A stretch of DNA of 10,930 nt from Cyanobacteria bacterium UBA5018 (GCA_002396505.1 DGYA01000114.1:21408-32337); one strand, 5' to 3'; counted from the stretch's first letter, positions 1-6,847 are shown. The notes: generated from the sequence alone by a model not told the origin. Translations and numbers: made by a program.

Positions 1-36
1 CACAGCCGCAGTCACCGCCACAGCCACAGTCACCGC
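1..36 (+). repeat. 18-bp tandem repeat encoding QPQSPP
   Basis: Bases 1-18 and 19-36 are two copies of an 18-bp unit differing at one position, and a partial third copy follows. In frame they give the hexapeptide QPQSPP twice, in the Pro/Gln linker of the partial protein. The array may continue upstream, outside the window. Confidence 0.75.
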
Positions 37-614
37 CACAGCCACCGCAGCAGCTACCGCTACCGCCACAGCCGCAGCCGGAGCTGCAGCTGCAGAGCCT
101 GCAGCGCCGCAACGCGGCCTTGCTCTGGCATCTGGAGCAGGTGGCCTGCCCCGCCCAATTGCGCCAGTTGCTCGATCGCAGCCTCGAGGATTTGCTCGAC
201 CAGAGCCAGGGCAGGGGATGGCTGCTGCTGGATCCCAGTCGAGGCCAGGCGGTGGCTGGGGTGCGCTGGCTTGGCGCCCACGCCGGCGGCGGCCACGACG
301 TGGAGTTCACGGTGCAGGAGGGCTGGCAACAACAACTGATCGGCCCCGCCGGCGAGTGTCTGCTGCGCAAGGCCGCCCAGCAGTTGGGCGGCGCTGGCCT
401 GTGGCTGCGCTGCGACGTGCGCGATCGGGCCCGCCAGCAGTGGTTGGCCGGTATGGGGGCCCAGGAGCGCGGTGAGCGGGTGCTGATGGCCCGCAGTGTC
501 TGGCGCCGCCACGGCCCACCGGCCCTGGTGAGCTCCAGCAGCCGCATTGAGGCCGTGTTGGAACAGCTGCAACCCCGGCGCCGGCCCCTGCCCACCCCCC
601 TGGCTCCCCGCTAG
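1..614 (+). CDS. C-terminal part of a hypothetical protein, possibly GNAT-like
   Basis: The reading frame is open from base 3 to the TAG at 612-614, so the gene starts upstream of the window. The first visible residues are a Pro/Gln-rich linker with two copies of the hexapeptide QPQSPP. From about base 100 a folded domain of about 165 residues follows. Its second half has alternating hydrophobic stretches (GWLLLDP, LWLRCDV) and ends in the segment GERVLMARSVWRR. The pattern 'last strand, R-x-x-WL-x-x-MG-A, then strand' resembles the end of a GNAT acetyltransferase, but I see no certain acetyl-CoA-binding motif. It ends 5 bp before ruvX, so the two are probably co-transcribed. A TTG at 120 could act as an internal start, but the in-frame sequence upstream of it looks coding. 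Existence of the gene is fairly sure; its function is not. Confidence 0.7.
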   Translation, partial: QPQSPPQPQSPPQPPQQLPLPPQPQPELQLQSLQRRNAALLWHLEQVACPAQLRQLLDRSLEDLLDQSQGRGWLLLDPSRGQAVAGVRWLGAHAGGGHDVEFTVQEGWQQQLIGPAGECLLRKAAQQLGGAGLWLRCDVRDRARQQWLAGMGAQERGERVLMARSVWRRHGPPALVSSSSRIEAVLEQLQPRRRPLPTPLAPR

Positions 615-619
615 GCGCC

Positions 620-1141
620 ATGGCCATCCGCCCCACCCCCCACCCCCGCTCCGTGTTGGCCCTCGATGTGGGGCGCCGCCGCATTGGCCTGGCCGGTTGC
701 GATCCCCTGGGGCTCACCGTTACGCCGCTGCCGGCCCTGGCCCGCAGCAGCTTCCAGGCCGATCTACTGGCGCTCACCCCCCTGACCCGCCAGCGCCGAG
801 TTGTGGCCCTGGTGGTGGGTCTGCCGCTCGATCGGGCCGGCCAGCTCACGGCCCAGACCGTCCACTGCCGCCGCTATGGCGAGCGCTTGGGCCGGGCCCT
901 GGAGCTACCGCTGGCCTGGGTAAACGAACACGCCAGCAGCTGGGCAGCGGGCGAACGCCATGGCCTGCACGGCGATCGCAGCGGCGCCCTGGACAGCGCC
1001 GCTGCGGCACTGCTGCTGGAGCAGTGGCTGCAGGAGGGTCCAGAACCAGTACCCCTGATGGTGCTGGCCAATGCCCTTACCGCCCCTATCCAGCGGACAG
1101 GCTGTGCTCCATCCTGTGGTCAGACTGCCCCTCTTCCATGA
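620..1141 (+). CDS. ruvX: RuvX/YqgF-family putative Holliday junction resolvase
   Basis: A 173-residue protein of the YqgF/RuvX family (RNase H fold), a family linked to Holliday junction resolution and to 16S rRNA 5'-end maturation. Visible motifs are the N-terminal LALDVGRRRIGLA with Asp16 (the DxG-x-x-R-I-G signature), VVGLPL at 65-70, Glu103 in the strand VNEH, and Asp125 in the helix start LDSAAAALLLEQWL. These give the expected Asp/Glu/Asp acidic triad. The length is slightly above the usual 135-160 residues because of a C-terminal tail rich in Pro, Thr and Cys after residue 145. The start ATG lies 5 bp after the previous stop. The stop TGA overlaps an ATG of the next gene (ATGA at 1138-1141), suggesting translational coupling. 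Family assignment is strong; which of the two biochemical roles applies cannot be seen. Confidence 0.9.
   Translation: MAIRPTPHPRSVLALDVGRRRIGLAGCDPLGLTVTPLPALARSSFQADLLALTPLTRQRRVVALVVGLPLDRAGQLTAQTVHCRRYGERLGRALELPLAWVNEHASSWAAGERHGLHGDRSGALDSAAAALLLEQWLQEGPEPVPLMVLANALTAPIQRTGCAPSCGQTAPLP
972..979. repeat. HIP1 octamer GCGATCGC
   Basis: Perfect copy of the highly iterated palindrome typical of many cyanobacterial genomes, here inside ruvX. Many imperfect copies sharing the CGATCG core are scattered through the window (for example near 173, 831, 2862, 3091, 4108 and 8867). Confidence 0.85.
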
Positions 1142-1719
1142 GCCCCGAAGGTTCCTCCATGGCCGGTTCCGGTGATGCACCCACGGTGCTCGTGCGCGAC
1201 TCCAGTGGCCGCCAGCTGCTCTGTTTCCTCGAAGAGCTGATCCCCCTGGACGGCCACGATTACGTGCTGCTCACTCCCGTGGACACCCCGGTGTGTCTGT
1301 TTCAGCTCACGGACGACGAAGCGGAACCCAAGTTGATCGACACGGTGGATGCCACCGAACCGATCCTGTCGATAGCCGATGTGGTGCTGCAGGAACACGA
1401 TCTAACCCTGGTGCGCTCCGCCGTTACCCTCACCGTGAGCGGTGAATTGGAAGAACCAGACCCGGACGACTTCGACGACGATGACGAAAGCGATCCAGAA
1501 GACAGCGAGACCTATGACCTGCTGGTGAGCTTCGTTGTAGACGAGCAGGACTACGGCCTCTACATCCCCCTGGATCCCTTCTTCGTGGTGGCCCGCATGG
1601 AGGGCAGCGACGCCGTGCTGGTGGAAGGCGAGGAGTTCGAGCGGGTGCAGCCCCGCATCGAGGCTGAGCTAGACGAAAGGGAAGGCCAGCTGGGTGACGG
1701 CGAGGAGGCCGACGACTGA
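1138..1719 (+). CDS. DUF3727 family protein (conserved in cyanobacteria)
   Basis: Encodes 193 residues from the ATG at 1138 that overlaps the ruvX stop, or 186 from the ATG at 1159, which has a Shine-Dalgarno-like GAAGG seven bases upstream. The coupling-type ATGA overlap favours 1138, the ribosome-binding site favours 1159. The protein matches what I know of DUF3727: a first half with LLCFLEELIPLDGHDYVLLTPVDTP-type strands, an acidic linker of about 20 residues (Asp/Glu run around residues 108-128), and a second half with LLVSFVVDEQDYGLYIPLDPFFVVAR. The two halves look like an internal duplication of the strand pattern 'DYxLLTPVD' / 'DYGLYIPLD'. No enzyme motif, signal peptide or membrane segment is visible, so it is probably a cytoplasmic acidic protein of unknown role. 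The stop overlaps the next start (TGATG). Confidence 0.88.
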   Translation: MSPEGSSMAGSGDAPTVLVRDSSGRQLLCFLEELIPLDGHDYVLLTPVDTPVCLFQLTDDEAEPKLIDTVDATEPILSIADVVLQEHDLTLVRSAVTLTVSGELEEPDPDDFDDDDESDPEDSETYDLLVSFVVDEQDYGLYIPLDPFFVVARMEGSDAVLVEGEEFERVQPRIEAELDEREGQLGDGEEADD

Positions 1720-2300
1720 TGTCCTTAGATCACCCGCTGCGTCGGCTGCTACAGCCGGATTGGGTGGTCCCTGGCACCCTCGCTGAATTGCCGCTGGCCG
1801 CCCTGCTGGAGCGCCCCTCCAAGCCGATTCGGGCCCTGGTGTTGGATGTGGACCGCACCCTGCTACCCCGCCGCCAGACGCTGGTACCAGAATCGATGCG
1901 GCTGTGGCTGCAGGCCGCCAGCCAGCAGGTGCCGATTCACCTGCTTAGCAACAATCCATCCCGCCTCCGCATCGGCGCCGTGGCCGCGCTGTTCAATCTG
2001 CCCTTCACCAACGCCGCCGGCAAGCCCCGGCGCTCGGCCCTGCGGCGGGTACTAGCCGAACTGGAGCTGCCCCCTAGCCAGGTGGCCCTGATTGGCGATC
2101 GCCTGTTCACCGATGTGATGGCCGGCAATCGCCTCGGCCTGTTCACCGTGCTGGTTAAGCCGATCGACCCCAACGGCCAACCCTGCCAGCGCGATCGGCT
2201 GCAAAAACTGGAGCTGCGCCTCGCCCGAATGCTGGGTACGAATCTGGGCGCCAATTTGGGCACCAATCTGGGCACCAATCTGGGCACCAAGCTGACATGA
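1719..2300 (+). CDS. YqeG-family HAD-IIIA phosphatase
   Basis: A 193-residue haloacid-dehalogenase superfamily protein of the YqeG type. Motif I is LVLDVDRTLLP with the nucleophile Asp43 and Asp45. Motif II is LLSNN with Ser77. Motif III is Lys102 in AAGKPRR. Motif IV is IGDRLFTDVMAGN with Asp126 and Asp131. All catalytic positions are present, so a Mg-dependent phosphatase is expected. Related plant and yeast proteins (PGP phosphatase, Gep4-like) dephosphorylate phosphatidylglycerol phosphate; whether this one does is an inference. The start ATG overlaps the DUF3727 stop by one base. The C-terminus is unusual: it ends in five tandem tetrapeptides LG(T/A)(N/K), encoded by a 12-bp DNA repeat and probably not part of the HAD fold. 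Confidence 0.88.
   Translation: MSLDHPLRRLLQPDWVVPGTLAELPLAALLERPSKPIRALVLDVDRTLLPRRQTLVPESMRLWLQAASQQVPIHLLSNNPSRLRIGAVAALFNLPFTNAAGKPRRSALRRVLAELELPPSQVALIGDRLFTDVMAGNRLGLFTVLVKPIDPNGQPCQRDRLQKLELRLARMLGTNLGANLGTNLGTNLGTKLT
2095..2102. repeat. HIP1 octamer GCGATCGC
   Basis: Second perfect HIP1 palindrome of the window. It lies over the motif IV codons (IGDRL) of the YqeG-type phosphatase gene. Confidence 0.85.
2232..2291 (+). repeat. Five tandem 12-bp repeats at the 3' end of the yqeG-like gene
   Basis: Five head-to-tail copies of a 12-bp unit with consensus CTGGGCACCAAT occupy the last coding bases before LT-stop. Copies 3 and 4 differ by one base, while copy 1 has two changes. The unit is a multiple of three and in frame, so copy-number change would lengthen or shorten the protein tail (LGTN)n without frameshift. 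The pattern is typical of replication slippage. Confidence 0.9.
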
Positions 2301-2304
2301 GGAG
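2300..2304 (+). promoter_or_regulatory. Ribosome binding site of proB
   Basis: AGGAG lies six bases upstream of the proB ATG at 2311 and overlaps the last base of the preceding stop codon. This favours 2311 as the start and allows ribosomes ending the previous gene to reinitiate. Confidence 0.6.
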
Positions 2305-2310
2305 CTGTCG

Positions 2311-3372
2311 ATGCGTCGGGTGATCAAGGTGGGCACGAGCCTGCTGCGGGGTAGCCGCCTGCGTCCCACCGCAGCCGTGATCGCCGATCTGGCGGCCAGT
2401 CTCCACAGCGCCCACCGGCGCGGCGATTCGCTCGTGCTGGTGACCAGCGGCGCCGTGGGGCTCGGCTGTCAGGTGCTGGAGCTGGAGCAGCGGCCCTCCC
2501 TGGTGGTGGCGCTCCAGGCCGCTGCTGCCGTGGGCCAAGGCCGCCTGATGGCCCTCTACCAAGACGCCTTCGCCGTGCGCGGCCTGGTGGTGGCGCAGGT
2601 GTTGCTAACCCGGGGCGATCTGGCCTCCCGGCGCCGCTATCAAAATGCCAGCCACACCCTCGAACAGCTGCTCAGCTGGGGGGTGGTGCCAGTCGTGAAC
2701 GAAAACGACACCCTGGCCACCGATGAACTCCGCTTCGGGGACAACGACACCCTCTCCGCCCTGGTGGCGGTGGCGGTGGAGGCCGATGAACTGATCCTGC
2801 TCACCGATGTGGACCGGCTCTACGACGGCGATCCCCGCACCAATGCCCAGGCCAATCCGATCGCGGAGGTGCGCGATCTCGACGAACTGAATCGGCTCGC
2901 CTCGGTCGCCACAGGTGGTGGCCAATGGGGTACGGGTGGCATGACCACCAAGCTGGCGGCCGCCCGCATCGCCACCTCCAGCGGCATCCGTGTGCGCCTG
3001 GCCGATGGGCGCGAGCCGGCCGTGCTCGACGCCCTGCTGGCGGGCGCAGCGGTGGGCACCGTGTTTCAACCCAGCAGCAAACCGCTGGCCGATCGCAAGC
3101 GCTGGCTGGCCCATGCCCTGCTGCCCAAGGGCAGCCTGAGGGTGGATGCCGGCGCCGAGCGGGCCCTCCGGGATCAGGGGGCATCGCTGCTGGCGGTGGG
3201 GCTGATCGCCGTGGAGGGCGACTTCCGCGCCCGCGAGGCGGTGCGCCTGCTAGCGGCCGATGGCAGGGAACTGGGTCGAGGCCTGGCCACCTTGGATAGC
3301 GACAGCCTGCGGGGTCTGATCGGCCGTGAAGGGGTTCAAGTGGTGCACCGCGACCAGCTGGCCCTGGTCTGA
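2311..3372 (+). CDS. proB: Glutamate 5-kinase with C-terminal PUA domain
   Basis: A 353-residue enzyme that phosphorylates L-glutamate with ATP to gamma-glutamyl phosphate, the first step of proline synthesis in the cytoplasm. The amino-acid kinase domain (about residues 1-245) shows the N-terminal KVGTSLL, VTSGAVGLG, the substrate-binding segment VNENDTLATDELRFGDND, LLTDVDRLYDGDP and GTGGMTTKLAAA. The C-terminal part (about 265-345, LRVDAGAERAL ... GLATLDSDSLRGLIG) fits a PUA domain, as in E. coli ProB. Length matches the family. The ATG at 2311 has a good AGGAG ribosome-binding site. It follows the phosphatase gene by 10 bp and is very likely in the same operon. In the usual pathway proline feeds back on this enzyme; the sequence does not show whether it is feedback-sensitive. 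Confidence 0.97.
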   Translation: MRRVIKVGTSLLRGSRLRPTAAVIADLAASLHSAHRRGDSLVLVTSGAVGLGCQVLELEQRPSLVVALQAAAAVGQGRLMALYQDAFAVRGLVVAQVLLTRGDLASRRRYQNASHTLEQLLSWGVVPVVNENDTLATDELRFGDNDTLSALVAVAVEADELILLTDVDRLYDGDPRTNAQANPIAEVRDLDELNRLASVATGGGQWGTGGMTTKLAAARIATSSGIRVRLADGREPAVLDALLAGAAVGTVFQPSSKPLADRKRWLAHALLPKGSLRVDAGAERALRDQGASLLAVGLIAVEGDFRAREAVRLLAADGRELGRGLATLDSDSLRGLIGREGVQVVHRDQLALV

Positions 3373-3416
3373 GCGAGCTGCTGCCTACGATCCAGCCATC
3401 CGCATTGTTCTGGGGC

Positions 3417-4481
3417 ATGCGCTTCAGCGAACTGGTCGGCCATCTCAGCGAGCTGCAGCGCCCTGGAGTTGCCAACCCCAGCCACCGGGCCGAGGATCCG
3501 GAGCTCAGCTCTGGCGCCGCCTTGGATCTGGCCAGCGGCGGACAACTGAGCTTTCTCGAACCAGGCAATGCCCTGGCGGCCGCCGCCGCCGCCACCGGCG
3601 CCAGCGCCGTGCTGATCCCCGCCGCGGTAGCTGAAGCCGCAGAGTTGCAAAGCCAGCTCACCAGCCGCGGCATCGCCTGGGTGGCCCTGGCCGATCCGCG
3701 GCTGGGCTTTGCCGAAGCCCTGGAAGCCCTGCATCCGCGCCGGGCCAAGCCCGCCGGCATTCATGCCACCGCCGTGGTGGATCCGACGGCGGTGATCGGC
3801 GCCACCGCCCACATCGGCGCCCAGGTGGTGATTGGCGCCGATGTGCTGGTGGGCGAGGGCTGCATCTTGCATCCGGGCGTGGTGGTCTACGAAGACGTGC
3901 AGCTGGGGGAGGGCTGCGAACTCCATGCCGGAGCGGTGCTGCATCCCGGCAGCCGCCTCGGCCGCGGCTGTGTGGTGCACTCCAATGCCGTGATTGCCAG
4001 CGAGGGGTTTGGCTTTGTCCCGACGGCCACGGGCTGGCGAAAAATGCCCCAAACCGGCTTGGTGGTGCTGGAGGACGGCGTTGAGGTGGGCTGCAACAGC
4101 ACCATCGATCGACCGGCGGTGGGTGAAACCCGCATCGGCGCGGGCAGCAAGATCGACAACCTCGTGCATATCGCCCATGGGGTGACCACTGGCCGGGGCT
4201 GTGCCCTGGCCGCCCAGGTGGGCATAGCCGGCGGCGCCAAGCTCGGCAATGGTGTGATCCTGGCCGGGCAGGTGGGGGTGGCCAATCGAGCCAACATCGG
4301 CGACCGGGCCATTGCCAGCTCTAAATCCGGCATCCATGGCGATGTGGCCGCCGGCGCAGTGGTGAGCGGCTATCCCGCCATTCCCAATCGGCTGTGGCTG
4401 CGCTGCTCAGCCGCCTTCAACAAACTGCCCGAGATGGCCAAAACCCTGCGGCGCATCCAAACCAACAGCGACCAAGCCTGA
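3417..4481 (+). CDS. lpxD: UDP-3-O-(3-hydroxyacyl)glucosamine N-acyltransferase
   Basis: A 354-residue LpxD, which adds a second 3-hydroxyacyl chain (from acyl-ACP) to UDP-3-O-acyl-glucosamine in lipid A synthesis. It starts with MRFSELVGHLSE, has an N-terminal uridine-binding domain (about 1-110), then a long left-handed beta-helix of hexapeptide repeats (about 115-310: AVVDPTAVIGATAHIGAQVVIGADV and so on), and a short C-terminal helical tail. The signature NSTIDRP ... GSKIDNLVHIAHGV is clear; His254 corresponds to the catalytic histidine of E. coli LpxD (His239). I chose ATG 3417 because the family begins MRFS; an in-frame TTG at 3405 would add only four residues. No clear Shine-Dalgarno sequence is seen. 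It lies 44 bp after proB on the same strand. Identity is certain apart from the exact acyl chain used. Confidence 0.95.
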   Translation: MRFSELVGHLSELQRPGVANPSHRAEDPELSSGAALDLASGGQLSFLEPGNALAAAAAATGASAVLIPAAVAEAAELQSQLTSRGIAWVALADPRLGFAEALEALHPRRAKPAGIHATAVVDPTAVIGATAHIGAQVVIGADVLVGEGCILHPGVVVYEDVQLGEGCELHAGAVLHPGSRLGRGCVVHSNAVIASEGFGFVPTATGWRKMPQTGLVVLEDGVEVGCNSTIDRPAVGETRIGAGSKIDNLVHIAHGVTTGRGCALAAQVGIAGGAKLGNGVILAGQVGVANRANIGDRAIASSKSGIHGDVAAGAVVSGYPAIPNRLWLRCSAAFNKLPEMAKTLRRIQTNSDQA

Positions 4482-4542
4482 AGTTAGAGCGATGCCGAGA
4501 GGGGCCTAGCCTGCCCAGTTGCCCAGCGCCAGCTCCCCCACC

Positions 4543-5628
4543 ATGACCAGCAGCTTCCGGATCACCCTGCTCCCCGGCGACGGGATTGGTCCGGAGATCA
4601 CGGCGGTGGCCCGCCGGTTGCTGGATGCGGTGAGCCGCCGCCATGGCTTCCAGCTCGAATACGACGAGCAGCCGATGGGCGGCAGCGCCATCGATGCCAG
4701 CGGCGAACCCCTGCCGGCCAGCACCCTGGCCGCCTGCAGGGCCTCCGATGCGGTGTTGCTGGCGGCCATAGGTGCTCCCCGCTACGACGCCCTGCCGCGC
4801 CAGCAGCGGCCCGAATCCGGTCTATTAGCCCTGCGAGCCGGCCTGGGGCTGTTCGCCAACCTGCGGCCGGTGAAGATAGTGCCGGCCCTGGTTGGGGCCA
4901 GCAGCCTCAAGCCGGAGGTGATTGAGGGGGTGGATTTGTTGGTGGTGCGCGAACTCACCGGCGGGGTGTATTTCGGCAACCCCAAGGGCCGGGTGGAGGC
5001 CGATGGCCATGTGCGCGCCTTCAACACCATGGCCTACAGCGATTACGAGATCGACCGCATCGCCCGAGTGGGCTTTGATCTAGCCGGCCAGCGGGGCGGC
5101 CGGCTGTGTTCGGTGGACAAGGCCAACGTGCTCGAGGTGAGCCAGCTGTGGCGCGATCGGGTGGAGGCAATCCATGCTGCCGAATATCCCGAAGTACAAC
5201 TCAGCCACATGTATGTGGATAACGCCGCCATGCAATTGGTGCGGGCGCCAAGGCAGTTCGACGTGATTCTGACCAGCAACCTGTTCGGCGACATCCTCAG
5301 CGACGAGGCGTCGATGCTCAGCGGCTCCATCGGCATGTTGCCATCCGCCTCGCTAGGCAGCAGCGGTCCGGGGCTGTTTGAGCCGATCCACGGTTCGGCG
5401 CCCGACATCGCCGGCCAGGACAAGGCCAACCCGATGGCCATGGTGCTCAGCGCCGCGATGATGTTGCGGGTGGGGCTGCAGCAGGAGGCCGCCGCCGCCG
5501 ACCTGGAGCGGGCGGTGGAGACCACATTGGAGGCGGGCTACCGCACGGGCGATCTGATGGCCCCGGGCTGCACTCCCCTGGGCTGCCAGGCGATGGGCGA
5601 GCAGCTGCTCAAAGCCCTGGGAGACTGA
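4543..5628 (+). CDS. leuB: 3-isopropylmalate dehydrogenase
   Basis: A 361-residue NAD-dependent decarboxylating dehydrogenase converting 3-isopropylmalate to 2-oxoisocaproate, the third step of leucine synthesis. Family motifs in order are ITLLPGDGIGPEI at the N-terminus, VRELTGGVYFG (with the catalytic Tyr), SVDKANVLEVSQLW (with the catalytic Lys), MYVDNAAMQLV and ILTSNLFGDILSDEASML (substrate and metal-binding Asp residues), and GLFEPIHGSAPDIAGQDKANP (NAD-binding loop). The tail YRTGDLM is also typical. Start ATG 4543 (MTSSFRITLLPGDG) gives the usual length; an upstream in-frame TTG at 4519 would add eight residues with no support. It lies 61 bp after lpxD and 64 bp before prk, all on the same strand. 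Confidence 0.97.
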   Translation: MTSSFRITLLPGDGIGPEITAVARRLLDAVSRRHGFQLEYDEQPMGGSAIDASGEPLPASTLAACRASDAVLLAAIGAPRYDALPRQQRPESGLLALRAGLGLFANLRPVKIVPALVGASSLKPEVIEGVDLLVVRELTGGVYFGNPKGRVEADGHVRAFNTMAYSDYEIDRIARVGFDLAGQRGGRLCSVDKANVLEVSQLWRDRVEAIHAAEYPEVQLSHMYVDNAAMQLVRAPRQFDVILTSNLFGDILSDEASMLSGSIGMLPSASLGSSGPGLFEPIHGSAPDIAGQDKANPMAMVLSAAMMLRVGLQQEAAAADLERAVETTLEAGYRTGDLMAPGCTPLGCQAMGEQLLKALGD

Positions 5629-5632
5629 AGCT

Positions 5633-5658
5633 GGCGGGTGGGGCCCCGGTGACCTGCC
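5633..5658 (+). other. Stem-loop between leuB and prk
   Basis: Arms GGCGGGT (5633-5639) and ACCTGCC (5652-5658) pair over seven base pairs with one G-U wobble, around a 12-base GC-rich loop that itself contains the palindrome GGGGCCCC. It begins four bases after the leuB stop. No T tract follows, so a classical intrinsic terminator is not supported; it could be an attenuating or processing hairpin ahead of prk. Confidence 0.4.
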
Positions 5659-5692
5659 AAACTCGTCGGCGCCGTTCACTCTCTCTGGGCCG

Positions 5693-6592
5693 ATGTCGAA
5701 GCGTCACCCCGTCGTAGCCGTTACTGGGTCCTCCGGCGCCGGCACCAGCACGGTAAAGCGGGCTTTTGAGTACATCTTCAACCGAGAAGGCATCACGCCA
5801 GCGGTCATAGAGGGCGATAGCTATCACCGCTATGAGCGTGCTCCGATGAAGGAGGCGATGGCTGCGGCGGTGGCCAAGGGAGAAAACTTCTCCCACTTCG
5901 GGCCAGAGGCCAACCTGTTCGACAAGCTGGAAGAGCTGTTTGGCGCCTATGGCGAAACCGGCGGTGGCCAGAAGCGCTACTACCTGCACTCCCTTGATGA
6001 GGCGGCCGAGCACAATGGCCGGCTGGGCACCAGCCTCCAACCGGGCCAGTTCACCCCCTGGGAGCCGATTCCCAGCGGTACCGACCTGCTCTTCTATGAG
6101 GGTCTGCACGGCGGGGTGGTCACCGATGCAAACGACGTTGCTGCACTGGTGGATCTGCTGATCGGCGTTGTGCCGATCACCAACCTGGAATGGATCCAAA
6201 AGATCGCCCGCGACAACGCTGAACGGGGATACTCCGCCGAGGCCACAGTGGACACCATCCTGCGTCGGATGCCTGACTACATCAATCACATCTGCCCACA
6301 GTTCAGCCGCACTGATATCAACTTCCAGAGGGTGTCTACGGTGGACACCTCCAACCCCTTCATGATTCGACCCATCCCCAGCCCCGATGAGTCCTTCGTG
6401 ATCATTCACTTCCGCAAAGGGGCCCGGGAAAAGTGGGGCATCGACTTCACCTACCTGCTGAACATGATCCAGGGTTCCTTCATGTCCAGCCCCACTTCAA
6501 TCGTGGTGAATGGCGGTAAAATGGGCTTCGCCATGGAACTGATTCTTACGCCTATCATTCACCGGATGGTCGAGGATAAGAAGTTGGCTTAA
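5693..6592 (+). CDS. prk: Phosphoribulokinase, class I (proteobacterial-like) type
   Basis: A 299-residue kinase that makes ribulose 1,5-bisphosphate from ribulose 5-phosphate and ATP, the step feeding RuBisCO. The P-loop is GSSGAGTST (12-20). IEGDSYHRYER carries Asp42, His45 and Arg49, matching the catalytic and substrate positions of the Rhodobacter enzyme. Also present are YEGLHGG (Glu136), NLEWIQKIARD (Lys170, Arg173, Asp174), Arg178, and FSRTDINFQRVSTVDTSNPF. Overall it resembles class I PRK (about 290 residues, octameric, allosteric) and not the roughly 330-residue thioredoxin-controlled class II enzyme of Synechocystis and plants. The P-loop region has no cysteine and the protein has only one (Cys201), so the usual disulfide switch is absent. 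Residue 172 is Ala where I expect His (KIHRD). No clear ribosome-binding site precedes the ATG. Function is near certain; that it is the genome's only PRK is not shown. Confidence 0.93.
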   Translation: MSKRHPVVAVTGSSGAGTSTVKRAFEYIFNREGITPAVIEGDSYHRYERAPMKEAMAAAVAKGENFSHFGPEANLFDKLEELFGAYGETGGGQKRYYLHSLDEAAEHNGRLGTSLQPGQFTPWEPIPSGTDLLFYEGLHGGVVTDANDVAALVDLLIGVVPITNLEWIQKIARDNAERGYSAEATVDTILRRMPDYINHICPQFSRTDINFQRVSTVDTSNPFMIRPIPSPDESFVIIHFRKGAREKWGIDFTYLLNMIQGSFMSSPTSIVVNGGKMGFAMELILTPIIHRMVEDKKLA

Positions 6593-6658
6593 TGCCGCAG
6601 TAGACAAGAAGCTGGCTTATTGCGAAAGCGGATAGGACACTGGCGTAATACCCAAGTG
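6575..6658 (+). repeat. Three degenerate 28-bp tandem repeats over the prk 3' end
   Basis: Three consecutive 28-base units at 6575-6602, 6603-6630 and 6631-6658 begin GATAAGAAG, GACAAGAAG and GATAGGACA and share the core TGGC(T/G)TA. Hand alignment gives 20/28 identities between units 1 and 2, 19/28 between 1 and 3, and 18/28 between 2 and 3. Unit 1 contains the last prk codons and its stop. Bases from 6659 may be a decayed fourth unit. It looks like an old duplication of the gene end. Confidence 0.6.
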
Positions 6659-6737
6659 AACAAGCAACTCCGCCTCGGACGTTTCGGCAATTTCAGCAGA
6701 GAGGTCAGATTTTAGCTGAGAACTTAATGGCGCTTCC

Positions 6738-6767
6738 GCCTGGCCGAGGCTTTGACCCTGGCCAGGC
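6738..6767 (+). terminator. Candidate terminator hairpin downstream of prk
   Basis: A perfect 8-bp inverted repeat, GCCTGGCC (6738-6745) and GGCCAGGC (6760-6767), extends inward by AGG/CCT with one bulged G, giving an 11-bp stem over a 7-base loop. It is followed by CTTATTTAG, which is only weakly T-rich. It lies 146 bp after the prk stop and could end prk transcription or protect its 3' end. Confidence 0.45.
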
Positions 6768-6775
6768 CTTATTTA

Positions 6776-6828
6776 GCTTCACCAGGTTTAATCAGACCCC
6801 ACCTGGCTTCACCAGGCCTTGTCAGACA
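6776..6828 (+). repeat. Two imperfect repeats with 30-bp period
   Basis: GCTTCACCAGG occurs exactly at 6776-6786 and 6806-6816. The similarity continues through TCAGAC (TTTAATCAGAC against CCTTGTCAGAC). The upstream CCAGGCCTT at 6762 repeats at 6812. The region appears to have grown by local duplications. Confidence 0.6.
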
Positions 6829-6847
6829 TCAAAAGACCTTACCAGTT

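Noticed and set aside
60..572. Long minus-strand frame opposite the first gene
   Set aside because: Rich in Ala, Gln and Leu from reading GC-rich codons backwards; no start signal and a well-supported plus-strand gene covers the same bases.
307..849. Minus-strand frame across the ruvX start
   Set aside because: Arg/Pro/Ser-rich shadow translation overlapping two plus-strand genes, one with clear family motifs.
547..1137. Upstream extension of the DUF3727 reading frame
   Set aside because: It overlaps ruvX entirely and is Pro/Arg-rich non-protein-like sequence; conserved DUF3727 sequence begins after 1138.
2801..3760. Minus-strand frame of 319 codons opposite proB and lpxD
   Set aside because: Arg/Pro/Ala-rich, crosses the end of one certain gene and the start of another; typical of high-GC third-position bias.
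3336..4337. Minus-strand frame of 333 codons opposite lpxD
   Set aside because: Gly/His/Ala-rich mirror of the hexapeptide-repeat codons; lpxD is certain on the plus strand.
6776..6828. CRISPR-like array in the repeat-rich region
   Set aside because: Only two copies of an 11-bp exact core with 19-bp spacing, degenerate outside it, and no cas gene nearby.
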